NCBI GenBank assembly: GCA_945870425.1
Contig: CAMBSD010000002.1
Coordinates: forward strand, 186,001 to 250,000
Reading direction: 5' to 3'
From: Chitinophaga pinensis
GTDB lineage: Bacteria; Bacteroidota; Bacteroidia; UKL13-3
Length of the DNA: 64,000 nucleotides
Below are positions 16,750-25,763 of the stretch, one piece after another; position 1 is the first letter of the stretch, and each line of letters starts with the position of its first letter. The notes beneath the pieces are model-generated. The model had not been told where the DNA came from, did not search any database, and was given only the letters and a program-made list of their open reading frames with translations. Position numbers and translations under genes: made by a program.

Positions 16750-17857
16750 TTTTATCGCTAAGAATAGTTTCTCCTAATTCCATTGAAGTCATGAATTCAA
16801 CATTGGGCCATTTTGTTATGATTGAATCTAAAAGAATACCAAGTTGATTCAAACCATAGTATGCATTTAATTTATTTATTGAGCCAATGTAATTTACCCT
16901 ATGAGAGCTTATGATAGCAGGTTTATGCCAAAAAAAAGCATTATCAATTTCTTGTAAGCAAGAAGCCACCCAATCCGATTTAGAAGGGTCAGAAGGCTCA
17001 AACCCACTGTTTCGAGTTAAATACAACTGATTATTTTGATTTATCTTACCTAGCCAGTTAATTTCTTTTTGGAATTTACCATTTCCTAAGGGGTAATTTT
17101 GAATTTTGTATCGAGTTAAAAATTTTATACCCAAATCCCTCATAACATTTTCCATTGATTTCGGTTCTGAGCTATTTGAAGCAATAAAATGAGTGGCATT
17201 AAAACCACAATTTTGTTGAAACAATTCAAATCCTTCCCTGATAATCTTTTCATAAGCAAGTATATCTTCCGAAGTTGAAGGATCAAATGCCGCCAAATAT
17301 TCTGGAATCTTTTCTCCTTTATAAAAAGCAACACCAAATGATTGATGATTAAAGGCAGTTAAGATACCTCCGTGTTTTTCCTTAAGAAGTTTAATCCATT
17401 TACTTGCATTTAGATGCTCTCTGCCATGCAAGCCTGGAACAAACAATCTTTCTTCAATTCCCTTTCTCCATAATTCGATAACCCTATCATGATTTGGGTA
17501 TTTTTTACAAGTATCAACAAAATTTTCATAATAATATGTTTCAAAACCAGACTGTTCAATTTTGTTAAAATCTGGGTTGGCCATAATGGCCATTGGAGTA
17601 ATAACCGGAGGCCTGCCTGTTGAATCTTTATATTGTAAAAGCAAGTCAAATAAATCTTCCAAATCAGCATTTGACTCTAAACAATCATTAATAGTAAAAT
17701 TGGATTTATCAACCCCTAATTTTGCAGATAACATGGCAAAATAATCTTTTTTGCTTCTAGTTCGAATACTCCCCCAATCATCAGATTCTATAACGATAAT
17801 TTTTCGCTTTGTATTCCAACCAGGTATGTTACTCAAATTTTTTCTTAATGCAATCAT
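16742..17857 (-). CDS. Deacetylase-like protein of polysaccharide loci, paralogue 1
   Basis: A 371-residue protein, presumably cytoplasmic as it has no signal peptide. Three conserved blocks stand out: ESDDWGSIR (Asp26-Asp27), LHGREHLN (His144-x3-His148) and SSHRVNY (His319). The Asp-Asp pair, His-x3-His and late His recall the metal-site layout of NodB-type carbohydrate esterases, though the overall sequence is divergent. A paralogue with the same blocks lies at 21750-22892. It may deacetylate a nucleotide- or lipid-linked acetamido sugar; this is inference from motifs. It overlaps the next gene by 8 bases. Confidence 0.7.
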   Translation of the reverse strand: MIALRKNLSNIPGWNTKRKIIVIESDDWGSIRTRSKKDYFAMLSAKLGVDKSNFTINDCLESNADLEDLFDLLLQYKDSTGRPPVITPMAIMANPDFNKIEQSGFETYYYENFVDTCKKYPNHDRVIELWRKGIEERLFVPGLHGREHLNASKWIKLLKEKHGGILTAFNHQSFGVAFYKGEKIPEYLAAFDPSTSEDILAYEKIIREGFELFQQNCGFNATHFIASNSSEPKSMENVMRDLGIKFLTRYKIQNYPLGNGKFQKEINWLGKINQNNQLYLTRNSGFEPSDPSKSDWVASCLQEIDNAFFWHKPAIISSHRVNYIGSINKLNAYYGLNQLGILLDSIITKWPNVEFMTSMELGETILSDKNA

Positions 17858-18919
17858 CTAATTTTCAATAATTACTTCTTTTAATAACCTAAATATTTTC
17901 TCTGAAGAGTATTCATCTCTTACATTTATTGCTTGGTTTCTTAATTTAACTTGTAACTCAGGATCTGAAATTAATAATTTAAGCTTGTTATATAATTCAT
18001 CTAAATTTCCAGTTTCATAAAGTAAGCCATTTTCTCCATCTATAATAATTTCTCTTGGTCCAGCCACACAATCACTGCTAATGCAAGCCAAAGGAACCGA
18101 CATGGCTTCTAATAAAGCATTTGGAAAACCTTCATAATACGAGGGCAATACAAAAATACTTGCACTGCTTAAAATTGATAAAAAATCTCTCTGGTAACCA
18201 TGAAAAACCACCTTTTCTTCTATGCTCAAATCCTTTGCAAGCTTTTGCAAATTTTTCATTTCGGGTCCATCGCCAACAATTTGCAATGTCCAATCTAATG
18301 TTTTTAAATTCGAAAACGCTTGAATTAAATCCTGATGCCCTTTTTCTTTTGATAATCTGCCAATGGTCACAATATTTTTTTCATAGCTTTTACTACTCAA
18401 ATCTATTGGATTCAAAACATTTGGAATAACATAAATGCCAGACAAGTTATACTTGTTTTCAAATATTTGCTTGGCTCTTTGGGTTTGAACAATAAGACCA
18501 TCTGCAAGTTTGTATATCCTTCTATTGAAGAACTCAATGAATTTACCCAAATATAAATTGGGTCCCATTCTATTTGTAATAAATGTTTTTAGGTTTAAAA
18601 ATCTTGTTGCAATTAAAACATATGAATTAAACCAATCACCAACAGAAATAACAACATTAGGTTTGTATTGCTTAACATTTTTCCTTATAAAAGGTATGAG
18701 CCTTGCAGCATAAATAAATTTATTCGTTTTTTTTCTATCAACATCAGGCCATATAATCAAAATACTCGGATGTATATCGAAAAATATTTCTGTCTTAAAA
18801 AGGCAAATTATTACAACTTCAAAACCATTCAAGGCAAACTCATTCGCCCAGTTACTCAATGCCCTTTCCTGACCTCCTCCTGATAACCCTCCACCAATAA
18901 AACAAATTTTCTTTGTCAT
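17858..18919 (-). CDS. GT4-family glycosyltransferase
   Basis: A 353-residue GT-B enzyme with N-terminal CFIGGGLSGGGQERALSNW, the donor-domain start NIVTIGRLSKEKGHQDLI and the EX7E region PSYYEGFPNALLEAMSVPLAC, the usual GT4 layout. It starts exactly where the ATP-grasp gene ends (ATG overlapping TAA by one base) and abuts the deacetylase-like gene. Donor and acceptor unknown. Confidence 0.87.
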   Translation of the reverse strand: MTKKICFIGGGLSGGGQERALSNWANEFALNGFEVVIICLFKTEIFFDIHPSILIIWPDVDRKKTNKFIYAARLIPFIRKNVKQYKPNVVISVGDWFNSYVLIATRFLNLKTFITNRMGPNLYLGKFIEFFNRRIYKLADGLIVQTQRAKQIFENKYNLSGIYVIPNVLNPIDLSSKSYEKNIVTIGRLSKEKGHQDLIQAFSNLKTLDWTLQIVGDGPEMKNLQKLAKDLSIEEKVVFHGYQRDFLSILSSASIFVLPSYYEGFPNALLEAMSVPLACISSDCVAGPREIIIDGENGLLYETGNLDELYNKLKLLISDPELQVKLRNQAINVRDEYSSEKIFRLLKEVIIEN

Positions 18920-19848
18920 TAAGACACTTTCAAATCAAGTAATTCACCGTATTTATAATCCATTTCTATAGGACGTATTTGGTCAAATCCACCTCCATGA
19001 TGCTGTGTTATCTCTCCAAAATATAATTTCCCATCAACATCATAAAAATCAACCCTCACATATTGAAAATCCTCCCCTATTTTTTCAGCAATTTCAATCA
19101 TTCTTCCCAAGGTAGAAGGTGGGTTAATTTCCTCTCCTCTAAGGTGTGCAATATCTTTACTTTTTAGCGCCCATGTAAAATATAATGGATTCCAATCTTT
19201 GTCATAAATATTTCTTTTATTCTTTCCTTCTCTATCAATTGAAACATATATGAAGGCAACTTTTCCATTGATAACATTTAATTTAAAGTCGTTGGGTATT
19301 TCACCATTAGCCTTTAATAAAAGCTTTTCGATAACAATACGTGGCTTAATATTTTTATATTGCCATTCTCTATCAACCAAATAATAATTTCTAGTCAGCC
19401 ACCACCTGCAATCCAAAAAAAACTTATTAAAATCAACCTTACTTTTATCCTTTATTATCAAATAACTTCCTGAGTCGTGGGTAGCCTTTACAATACAAGG
19501 GTAATCAGGTATATTACTTAAAGTAATATCCTTATAGTTTGAAGTTACAAAGGCTAGTGGAATTAATAAATCTTCTCCAAATTCCTTATCAATGTAATCT
19601 CTTACACCGTGCTTATCCGCCAATATAGAATGGAAGTTTGATCTATCATTTATTTTCAACCATTGAATTTTTTCATTTAAAGTTTTAGGCTTATCCAAGT
19701 CTAATTCATAACCCTGCATGGCTTTAAAATGTTTTTTTAGATAATCAATATCTGTTAGTCTTTCGTATTTGATAAATCTATATATCCTATAAATATATTT
19801 GTAAATCAAAAAACCAAAATTCCCTTTATACTTTAACGTTTGAAACAT
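18919..19848 (-). CDS. TupA-like ATP-grasp protein (probable amide ligase)
   Basis: A 309-residue protein. KPKTLNEKIQWLKINDR, CIVKATHDSG, PRIVIEKLLL and the metal-site region VRVDFYDVDGKLYFGEIT are the landmarks of the TupA-like ATP-grasp family, named after the teichuronopeptide protein that joins a peptide to a uronic acid polymer. ATP-grasp enzymes form amide bonds through an acyl phosphate. It overlaps the HAD gene by one base, which overlaps the HisC-like gene, so the three act together. I infer amidation of a uronic acid in the polysaccharide by an amine made by the other two. Confidence 0.8.
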   Translation of the reverse strand: MFQTLKYKGNFGFLIYKYIYRIYRFIKYERLTDIDYLKKHFKAMQGYELDLDKPKTLNEKIQWLKINDRSNFHSILADKHGVRDYIDKEFGEDLLIPLAFVTSNYKDITLSNIPDYPCIVKATHDSGSYLIIKDKSKVDFNKFFLDCRWWLTRNYYLVDREWQYKNIKPRIVIEKLLLKANGEIPNDFKLNVINGKVAFIYVSIDREGKNKRNIYDKDWNPLYFTWALKSKDIAHLRGEEINPPSTLGRMIEIAEKIGEDFQYVRVDFYDVDGKLYFGEITQHHGGGFDQIRPIEMDYKYGELLDLKVS

Positions 19849-20516
19849 TATAAAACTATTTCTTTAAAATTATATTTTTGAGGCCAATTTTGACCTTGCC
19901 CTCTTGAAACAACAATCCCTTCATCTGACCAATTTAAAAGTGGCAAATCACTTATGCTGTCGGTGAAAGAAATTTTCTGCTGAAATTTCAAATTATTGGT
20001 ATTGATAAGTTCATTCACTTGAATAACTTTCTCTTCATACAAGCAATCTTTTCCGTTTAACAAAAAACCAGATGCTTTCCCTTTTTTAAATTCAATCTTA
20101 GATGACACTATATGTTTAATCTTGTTATCTGCCGCAAAAAGATTAAGATATACATCATATCCTCCTGAAGCAATAATTACATAATCACCCTTAGCAACAT
20201 ATTTTTCCAATTCAATAAATAAGAGTTGAATGATGTTTTTGCTGATAATAATATTATAAAAATCTGATGCAAAATTTTTGATTTCAAATTCAGAAATTCC
20301 TCTTATTTTCATCAAGTTAATACGTTTTGAAATATTATACTTGGGTAAGAACCTATCTACAATTGCAAAAAATCTTGAGTGTAGGAAAATCATTTCAAGG
20401 CTTGTTATAAATCGCGACCAAATGGTTTTCTTCCTTTCCACAACAAAATCTATAAAAGCATTTGCAGTCTGAAAATTTACCAACGTTTCGCAAAAATCAA
20501 AAACTATTAAATTCAT
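19848..20516 (-). CDS. HAD-family phosphatase (subfamily IB-like)
   Basis: A 222-residue haloacid dehalogenase-superfamily protein. Motif I is FDFCETLV: the nucleophile Asp is present, but the usual second Asp (DxD) is Cys, a variant I associate with HAD genes of some capsule loci. Motif II is the serine of IIASGGYDVY, the conserved lysine lies near GKDCLYEEK, and motif III is FTDSISDLPLL. It fits dephosphorylation of a small phosphorylated amine. Its start overlaps the HisC-like gene by 4 bases. Confidence 0.82.
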   Translation of the reverse strand: MNLIVFDFCETLVNFQTANAFIDFVVERKKTIWSRFITSLEMIFLHSRFFAIVDRFLPKYNISKRINLMKIRGISEFEIKNFASDFYNIIISKNIIQLLFIELEKYVAKGDYVIIASGGYDVYLNLFAADNKIKHIVSSKIEFKKGKASGFLLNGKDCLYEEKVIQVNELINTNNLKFQQKISFTDSISDLPLLNWSDEGIVVSRGQGQNWPQKYNFKEIVL

Positions 20517-21607
20517 ACCTGTTTTAACACATCAAGAACACGTTGCATTTGAGCTCTTGTGCCAATAGTAATTCTTAAACATTGAATTAATTTGGCGCTA
20601 TGTTCCAAATTCCTAACAAAAATGTCGTTTTCAATGAGTAATGAGTTTGCTTTTTTCTTTGTTGACTCATCTATAAACTTCACCAAAACAAAATTACCCT
20701 CGCTGTTAAAAACTGTTTCTATGCCAGGTAATACTTTCAATCCATTTGAAAATTCTTTTCTAGCCAAGTGTACTTCTTGAACAAAATTATGCATGTAAGG
20801 AATATCCGACAAAGCTGCAATCATGGCTGTTTGCGTAAAAGTGGATATATTCTTGGCATTTCTAATTTTGGAAACTTGTTTAATATTATCAGGATGCGAA
20901 ATAAGATACCCTGCTCTAAAATTTGCCAATGCAAAGGCCTTTGAAAAAGTTCTAGTAACAAAAAGATTTTCAAATTTCATTACCTCATTTTTGAGCGACT
21001 TACCATAAAATTCAAAATAGGCTTCATCAATGATAAATACCGTATCACTTAATTCATTTAATAATGAAATGATAAACTCATCTTCTACTAAATTACCTGT
21101 TGGATTATTGGGATTACAAATATATACTAAGGAAGGGTTAATGGTTTTTATTGAATTAACAAATTTCTCCTTATCTAATTCAAAATTATCGTCATATTCA
21201 TAAATATGAACAATACCTCCTTGAGATTCACAAGTGAGTCTAAAGTTATCATAGGTCGGTCCTAAAATTAATATGGGATCTCCAATAGAAACATACATCC
21301 TAACCAAATATTCATGCAATCCGTCAGAGCTTGCAAAATATTGCACACATGATTCATCAATTGAACAATATTGAGCTAGTAAATTTAATAATTGGGCATT
21401 ATGGGTACTAGGATATAAAAACGAAAAATCATCTTGATTTAAGATATCTTTAAAACTTTTCATAACCAATGGTGTCGGAGGAATGGTTGCTTCATTCCAA
21501 TCAAGTTTTAATATATTTCTTCTTTGTTCTTCTGAGACCTCCCATATTTTATGAGATGCCACTTTATAAGGCAATAAATTTCTGAGGTATTTATTAATTA
21601 ATTTCAT
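20513..21607 (-). CDS. HisC-like class I/II PLP aminotransferase
   Basis: A 364-residue fold-type I aminotransferase related to histidinol-phosphate aminotransferase: KLDWNEATIPPTP at the N-terminus, YICNPNNPTGN, FIIDEAYFEFYG and the PLP lysine in TRTFSKAFALANFRAGY. It lies in a capsule locus with a HAD phosphatase, so it is probably not in histidine synthesis. HisC-like enzymes of Campylobacter capsule loci make serinol phosphate from dihydroxyacetone phosphate, and a similar role is my inference. A 142-base gap precedes it, making it the first gene of a possible sub-operon. Confidence 0.85.
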   Translation of the reverse strand: MKLINKYLRNLLPYKVASHKIWEVSEEQRRNILKLDWNEATIPPTPLVMKSFKDILNQDDFSFLYPSTHNAQLLNLLAQYCSIDESCVQYFASSDGLHEYLVRMYVSIGDPILILGPTYDNFRLTCESQGGIVHIYEYDDNFELDKEKFVNSIKTINPSLVYICNPNNPTGNLVEDEFIISLLNELSDTVFIIDEAYFEFYGKSLKNEVMKFENLFVTRTFSKAFALANFRAGYLISHPDNIKQVSKIRNAKNISTFTQTAMIAALSDIPYMHNFVQEVHLARKEFSNGLKVLPGIETVFNSEGNFVLVKFIDESTKKKANSLLIENDIFVRNLEHSAKLIQCLRITIGTRAQMQRVLDVLKQV

Positions 21608-21749
21608 TGTACATCTCTGGAAATTAAATCATAATTATTTCTTAAAATTTTCATAATTTCTCAAATCTATATAAAAATTATTTTTTCTTGTAATTAAATT
21701 CTGCTAAAAACTTGCTTAATTTCTGCACACTAAAAATATCTCAGTAAAG

Positions 21750-22892
21750 TTAACTATTGGGATTCCTATTTTGCCTAATTAAATGTCCTAAAGAGACAGT
21801 TGTCATAAATTCAACATCAGGCCATTTTTTTAAAATATTTTCTAAAAGCAAGCTAAAAGATTTCAAATTTGAAGTTCTATTCCTTTCATCTAGAAAACCA
21901 ATAAAATTAATTCGATGGGTGCTAATGATGGCTGGCTTTTTCCAAAAAAAAGCATTACCAATTTCCTTTAATGTTTTTTCAAAGCCATACCCATCAACTG
22001 ATGGTTCAAATGCACAGTTTCGTATGAGATAGGTTTGATTATACTTATTTATCTCTCCAATATGATGCCTAAGTAATTTTCGTTTTTCATTAGCTTCTTT
22101 TGGTAAAATTTGATATTTCATTCCTTGTAAATACCTAACACCATGATCCGACAAGATACTATTTAACCTAGCATCCCAAATAAAATTATTTGCAATAAAT
22201 GATTCAGATTTATAACCAAAAATTTGTTCAAATAAAGCCAGCCCACTTTTAATTGATTCCTCTAATAAGTTATTATCCTTGGAGTCAAAGGTTGCTTGAA
22301 TGCTTTTAGGCAATAAGGGAAATAAATCATTACTTAAACCCCACATTTTATTTTCAAATGCTAATCTAAAAGCAGTATCATTCTTTCTTAAAAGGTCTAA
22401 CCACATGGCCACATTAACATGCTCTCTTCCATGAAATTGAGGGAAAAATATTCCACTATTTATTCCTTGTTTCCATAATTCGAAAGAATTGTGATGTTGA
22501 GGGTATCTTTTTAAGGTTTCAGTAAATGGTTCAAAATAATAAATACTGTAATCCGCAGCTTTTATCTTTTCAAAATCAGGGTTAGCGATTACGGTATTAG
22601 CCGTAATAATTGGGCTATTCCCTTTATTGTCTTTGTATTTCAATAAGGTTGAAAACAAATAGTCAAGATCATACTCACTTGCTAAAGAATCAAATTTACA
22701 GTAAGGGCTTTTGTCAACTTGAATTCCATTTTGTTTTAATGTTTTATAGGTTTCAACAGAAGGCATCCTAACACTTCCCCAATCATCAGATTCAAAAACG
22801 ACAATCTTTTTATTTGTTTTCCAACCTTTATAATTGATAAGGTTAGATGAAATAAAAGGTTTAATGATATTATGTATTGAGTTATGATTCAC
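21750..22892 (-). CDS. Deacetylase-like protein of polysaccharide loci, paralogue 2
   Basis: A 380-residue paralogue of the protein at 16742, with the same blocks: FESDDWGSVRMPS near residue 32, FHGREHVN in the middle and STHRINFIG near the end, plus shared EFMTTVSLGHL at the C-terminus. The start is a GTG at 22890-22892 (in-frame stop three codons upstream, no ATG before the first strand), overlapping capG by 11 bases. The coupling to capG suggests it could act on a FucNAc- or acetamido-containing intermediate; unproven. Confidence 0.7.
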   Translation of the reverse strand: MNHNSIHNIIKPFISSNLINYKGWKTNKKIVVFESDDWGSVRMPSVETYKTLKQNGIQVDKSPYCKFDSLASEYDLDYLFSTLLKYKDNKGNSPIITANTVIANPDFEKIKAADYSIYYFEPFTETLKRYPQHHNSFELWKQGINSGIFFPQFHGREHVNVAMWLDLLRKNDTAFRLAFENKMWGLSNDLFPLLPKSIQATFDSKDNNLLEESIKSGLALFEQIFGYKSESFIANNFIWDARLNSILSDHGVRYLQGMKYQILPKEANEKRKLLRHHIGEINKYNQTYLIRNCAFEPSVDGYGFEKTLKEIGNAFFWKKPAIISTHRINFIGFLDERNRTSNLKSFSLLLENILKKWPDVEFMTTVSLGHLIRQNRNPNS

Positions 22893-24051
22893 TCCAAACT
22901 ACTCTTTTAACATAATCAGTGTAGCTAATAATAATTCGCACCATTTTATCTGATACATTAGGCATGCTATAGTCATTTACTGGTCTAAAAATCCTATTTT
23001 CAGTTTCTTTCTCATGATCCAATTGAATTAAGCCTTGCATAATTCTTTCGGTATTTAATCCCACCATCATAACTGCAGTCTCTTCCATTGCTTCGGGCCT
23101 TTCATGTGCATCCCTAATATTTAATGCAGGGAAGTTTAAAATGGATGACTCCTCTGAAATAGTTCCACTATCAGATAAAACTGCAAATGAGTTTAATTGA
23201 AGGGCATTATAATCATTAAAACCCATTGGCTTTAGCAATTGTATTTCAGGACGCACACTGATAGATTTCTCATCCATCATTTTACGTGTTCTCGGATGGG
23301 TGCTAACTATAATGGGATAATGATATTTATCGGCAATGGCATTTAACGTATCTATCAAACCCTTAAAGTTTTTTTCACTATTAATATTTTCTTCACGATG
23401 AGATGAAACAACAAAATACTTTCCTTTTTCTAAAGAAAGTTTTGATAAAATATCGCTGCTCTCAATATTCGCTTTGTAATGCGTTAACACTTCATACATG
23501 GGAGAACCTGTTTTTATTATTCTGTCAGCAGGCAAACCTTCACGCAGTAAATACTCACGGGCGATATCGCTATAGGTTAAATTAATATCTGCTATGTGAT
23601 CAACAATCTTTCTATTGGTTTCTTCGGGTACTCTTTGGTCAAAACACCTATTTCCAGCTTCCATATGAAAAATGGGTATGTGTCTTTTTTTGGCTGGAAT
23701 GGCACACAAACAAGAGTTGGTATCTCCCAAAACCATAAATGCATCAGGATTAACTTCAGCTAACAATGCATCAATTTTTATTAAAATCTGTCCAACCGTT
23801 TCGGTAGCAGTTTTACCTGCTGCATTCAGAAAATGATCTGGCTTTCTAATTCCCATATCATCAAAAAATATTTGATTCAATTCATAATCATAATTTTGTC
23901 CAGTATGAACAATAATATGTTCGATTGAAGGTGATTCATCTAATTTGGCCATTACCCTTGAAAGTCTAATTATTTCTGGTCTAGTGCCTACCACGGTCAT
24001 TACTTTTAGCTTGGTAACGGGCATTTGGTGATTGGTGCTTGGTGTATTCAT
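22882..24051 (-). CDS. capG: UDP-sugar 2-epimerase, CapG/FnlC/WbjD type
   Basis: A 389-residue WecB-family epimerase: VMTVVGTRPEIIRLSRVM, HTGQNYDYELNQIFFDDM, MVLGDTNSCLCAIPAKK and HMEAGNRCFDQRVPEETNRK are typical of CapG, which converts UDP-2-acetamido-2,6-dideoxy-L-talose to UDP-L-FucNAc. capF and capE lie upstream, completing the pathway. An in-frame ATG at 24024 is an equally good start; the extra nine codons up to 24051 are low-complexity. A WbpI-like role in making ManNAc3NAcA cannot be excluded, since a WbpB/D/E set is also present. Confidence 0.87.
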   Translation of the reverse strand: MNTPSTNHQMPVTKLKVMTVVGTRPEIIRLSRVMAKLDESPSIEHIIVHTGQNYDYELNQIFFDDMGIRKPDHFLNAAGKTATETVGQILIKIDALLAEVNPDAFMVLGDTNSCLCAIPAKKRHIPIFHMEAGNRCFDQRVPEETNRKIVDHIADINLTYSDIAREYLLREGLPADRIIKTGSPMYEVLTHYKANIESSDILSKLSLEKGKYFVVSSHREENINSEKNFKGLIDTLNAIADKYHYPIIVSTHPRTRKMMDEKSISVRPEIQLLKPMGFNDYNALQLNSFAVLSDSGTISEESSILNFPALNIRDAHERPEAMEETAVMMVGLNTERIMQGLIQLDHEKETENRIFRPVNDYSMPNVSDKMVRIIISYTDYVKRVVWSES

Positions 24052-24079
24052 TGTATTTTATTTTTCCTGTAGTTTATGG

Positions 24080-24101
24080 CTATTGGCAATTGGCTTTCAG
24101 C
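24080..24101. repeat. Left arm of imperfect inverted repeat around the dead four-helix-bundle gene
   Basis: A 22-base word beginning CTATTGGCAATTGG. Its reverse complement matches 17 of 22 bases at 24589-24610, so the two words bracket the pseudogene at 24126-24485. A shortened relative is at 25764-25778. Confidence 0.5.
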
Positions 24102-24125
24102 TATTAGCAGTCTGTGTGATGAAAG

Positions 24126-24485
24126 TTAATGGCTGTTTTTTATTTTCAAAATTAACGAGGTCAACATTTTCTTTATTTGTTGTATCATTGGTAAAAGGCT
24201 TTCATAATCAATTTTACTCAAATAGTTTAATTCATATCTCAGTAAAATTAAATATTCGGTTTCGCTTGCAGATCCTAAACTGATTTGTAAAAATCTTGCA
24301 AAATCAGCCTTGCTACCCCTGCCACAACCTTCTGCTATATTAATTGCAATTGACGAAGAAGATCTTCTTATTTGTGATGTTAATCCATAAACTTCTTCCT
24401 TTGGGAAACTATGGGTATGTTTATAGACTGTGAGTGTTATTTGATGGGCTTTTTCCCAAACTTATAAAGTTCTAAAGTCTTTCAT
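24126..24485 (-). pseudogene. Four-helix-bundle protein (23S rRNA intervening-sequence family), nonsense-mutated
   Basis: Reading the minus strand from the ATG at 24483-24485 gives MKDFRTL, then a TAA at 24462-24464, then an otherwise intact frame: VWEKAHQITLTVYKHT, SFPKEEVYGLTSQIRRSSSS, INIAEGCGRGSKADFARFLQ, ISLGSASETEYLILLRYELN and an end at 24126. These are the hallmark segments of the four-helix-bundle family first seen in 23S rRNA intervening sequences. Codon 8 is normally a sense codon, so the gene is broken by one point change. No alternative ATG allows translation of the first helix. It splits capF from capG. Confidence 0.83.
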
Positions 24486-24588
24486 TTTTTATATTTAGAT
24501 GTCAGTTTTTATTAGTTGGGTATCAATTGTCAAATTCAGTGATTAGCTATTTGAGCTTTGTTTTAAACTATCTCTCATTAAGCTGAGT

Positions 24589-24610
24589 GCCGAAAGCTAA
24601 TACCCGATAG
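24589..24610. repeat. Right arm of imperfect inverted repeat around the dead four-helix-bundle gene
   Basis: Word GCCGAAAGCTAATACCCGAT plus two further bases; the reverse complement of 17 of its 22 positions occurs at 24080-24101. It ends inside the last base pairs before the capF stop codon region. Together with the left arm it suggests that the gene between came in as a unit. Confidence 0.45.
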
Positions 24611-24614
24611 CTTA

Positions 24615-25745
24615 TTAAACATTCTCAAAAAAAGTATCTGGATCTGCGGGATCATAAAATTCATTTATCCAAAATATGGTATATAATTCTTCTTCTCCGA
24701 TGTTTTTAATATTGTGTGTATACCATATTGGCATGTCTACATAAGCTGGCTCTTCTCCATCTAAGTAATAATCCAACATTTCATCAGTGCCAATTTGCCT
24801 TAACTGAATCAAAGCCTTTCCCTTAATAACAGCAAATCGCTCAATCTTACGGGTATGAAAATGATTTCCTCGAGTTATTTGCGGAACAGTAGTCGAAAAG
24901 GAAACCTGGCCTCCCACATTTAGCCTTATTATCTCTGTAAAAGCACCTCTTGGATCCTTATGGCTTACAAACTTAACAGGGAAATGGGTTTTTAAAGGCA
25001 TATAGCACCTAAAAGTATTGAACAGCAAGTAATCTAAACTTGATCTCAATTCAGGAATAATTCCACTTTTTTGATACTCATTATAAAAATTGTTAATCTT
25101 ATCTAATAATTCAAGAACGGTGATTTCGTGGTTATGCTTAACAATATAGGTATTGGCAAAACTGCCCTTACTAATAGCTTCATCAATATGCTTAATAAAT
25201 TCAGCAACAAGTTCCCCTACATATATTAAATTGATATTTCCATTAGAATCAACTTTTGGTGTTTCACCATGAGATATTTGATGACAAAAAGTGGCCACCA
25301 CTGAATTGTAATAAGGGTGTCCAAAAGGCCCAAAAACATTAGGTATCACCAAGCCAGTAAATTGTGCTTCATTTCTTTTAGCCCAATTTACTAGCAATTC
25401 CCTACCCTCCTTTTTGGATTTACCATAAAGGTTGTCTCTTTCTTCCTGAGTAGAAGATGAGAACAACACATGAGCCTTCGAAGAAGTTCTTTCAAGTGAG
25501 GTAATAAGTTTATAGACCAGCTCAACATTGGTATTGTAAATAACATTGGCATCATTATGTCTGTTCATCGCAGCCAAATGAAGGATTACGTCACAGTTTT
25601 TAACAAAAGAATCCAATTTCGAGTCATCATCAAAAAATGATTTTTCGAAAGGTATCCTCTCATACTTGTCTGCAAAAAGTCCTAGTGTGTTATAAATATG
25701 TTTTCCAACAAAACCCGCTTGTCCTGTTATTCCAATTTTTATCAT
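24615..25745 (-). CDS. capF: CapF/FnlB/WbjC-type reductase with C-terminal cupin
   Basis: A 376-residue two-domain enzyme. The N-terminal SDR domain has KIGITGQAGFVGKHIYN, the short HLAAMNRHND segment and LYGKSKKEGRELL (Tyr-x3-Lys). The C-terminal cupin (from about residue 255) contains RGNHFHTRKIERFAVIKG with metal-binding histidines and ends in FWINEFYDPADPDTF, as in CapF. It reduces the 4-keto sugar in UDP-L-FucNAc synthesis after CapE and before CapG, both encoded in the same stretch. Confidence 0.92.
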   Translation of the reverse strand: MIKIGITGQAGFVGKHIYNTLGLFADKYERIPFEKSFFDDDSKLDSFVKNCDVILHLAAMNRHNDANVIYNTNVELVYKLITSLERTSSKAHVLFSSSTQEERDNLYGKSKKEGRELLVNWAKRNEAQFTGLVIPNVFGPFGHPYYNSVVATFCHQISHGETPKVDSNGNINLIYVGELVAEFIKHIDEAISKGSFANTYIVKHNHEITVLELLDKINNFYNEYQKSGIIPELRSSLDYLLFNTFRCYMPLKTHFPVKFVSHKDPRGAFTEIIRLNVGGQVSFSTTVPQITRGNHFHTRKIERFAVIKGKALIQLRQIGTDEMLDYYLDGEEPAYVDMPIWYTHNIKNIGEEELYTIFWINEFYDPADPDTFFENV

Positions 25746-25763
25746 ATGTATTATAGTATATAG

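Noticed and set aside
20513-21607. Housekeeping histidinol-phosphate aminotransferase
   Set aside because: No other his genes nearby and tight coupling with a phosphatase and an ATP-grasp gene in a glycan locus.
21608-21749. Riboswitch or small RNA in the 142-base gap
   Set aside because: AT-rich with no stable hairpin or known motif visible by eye.
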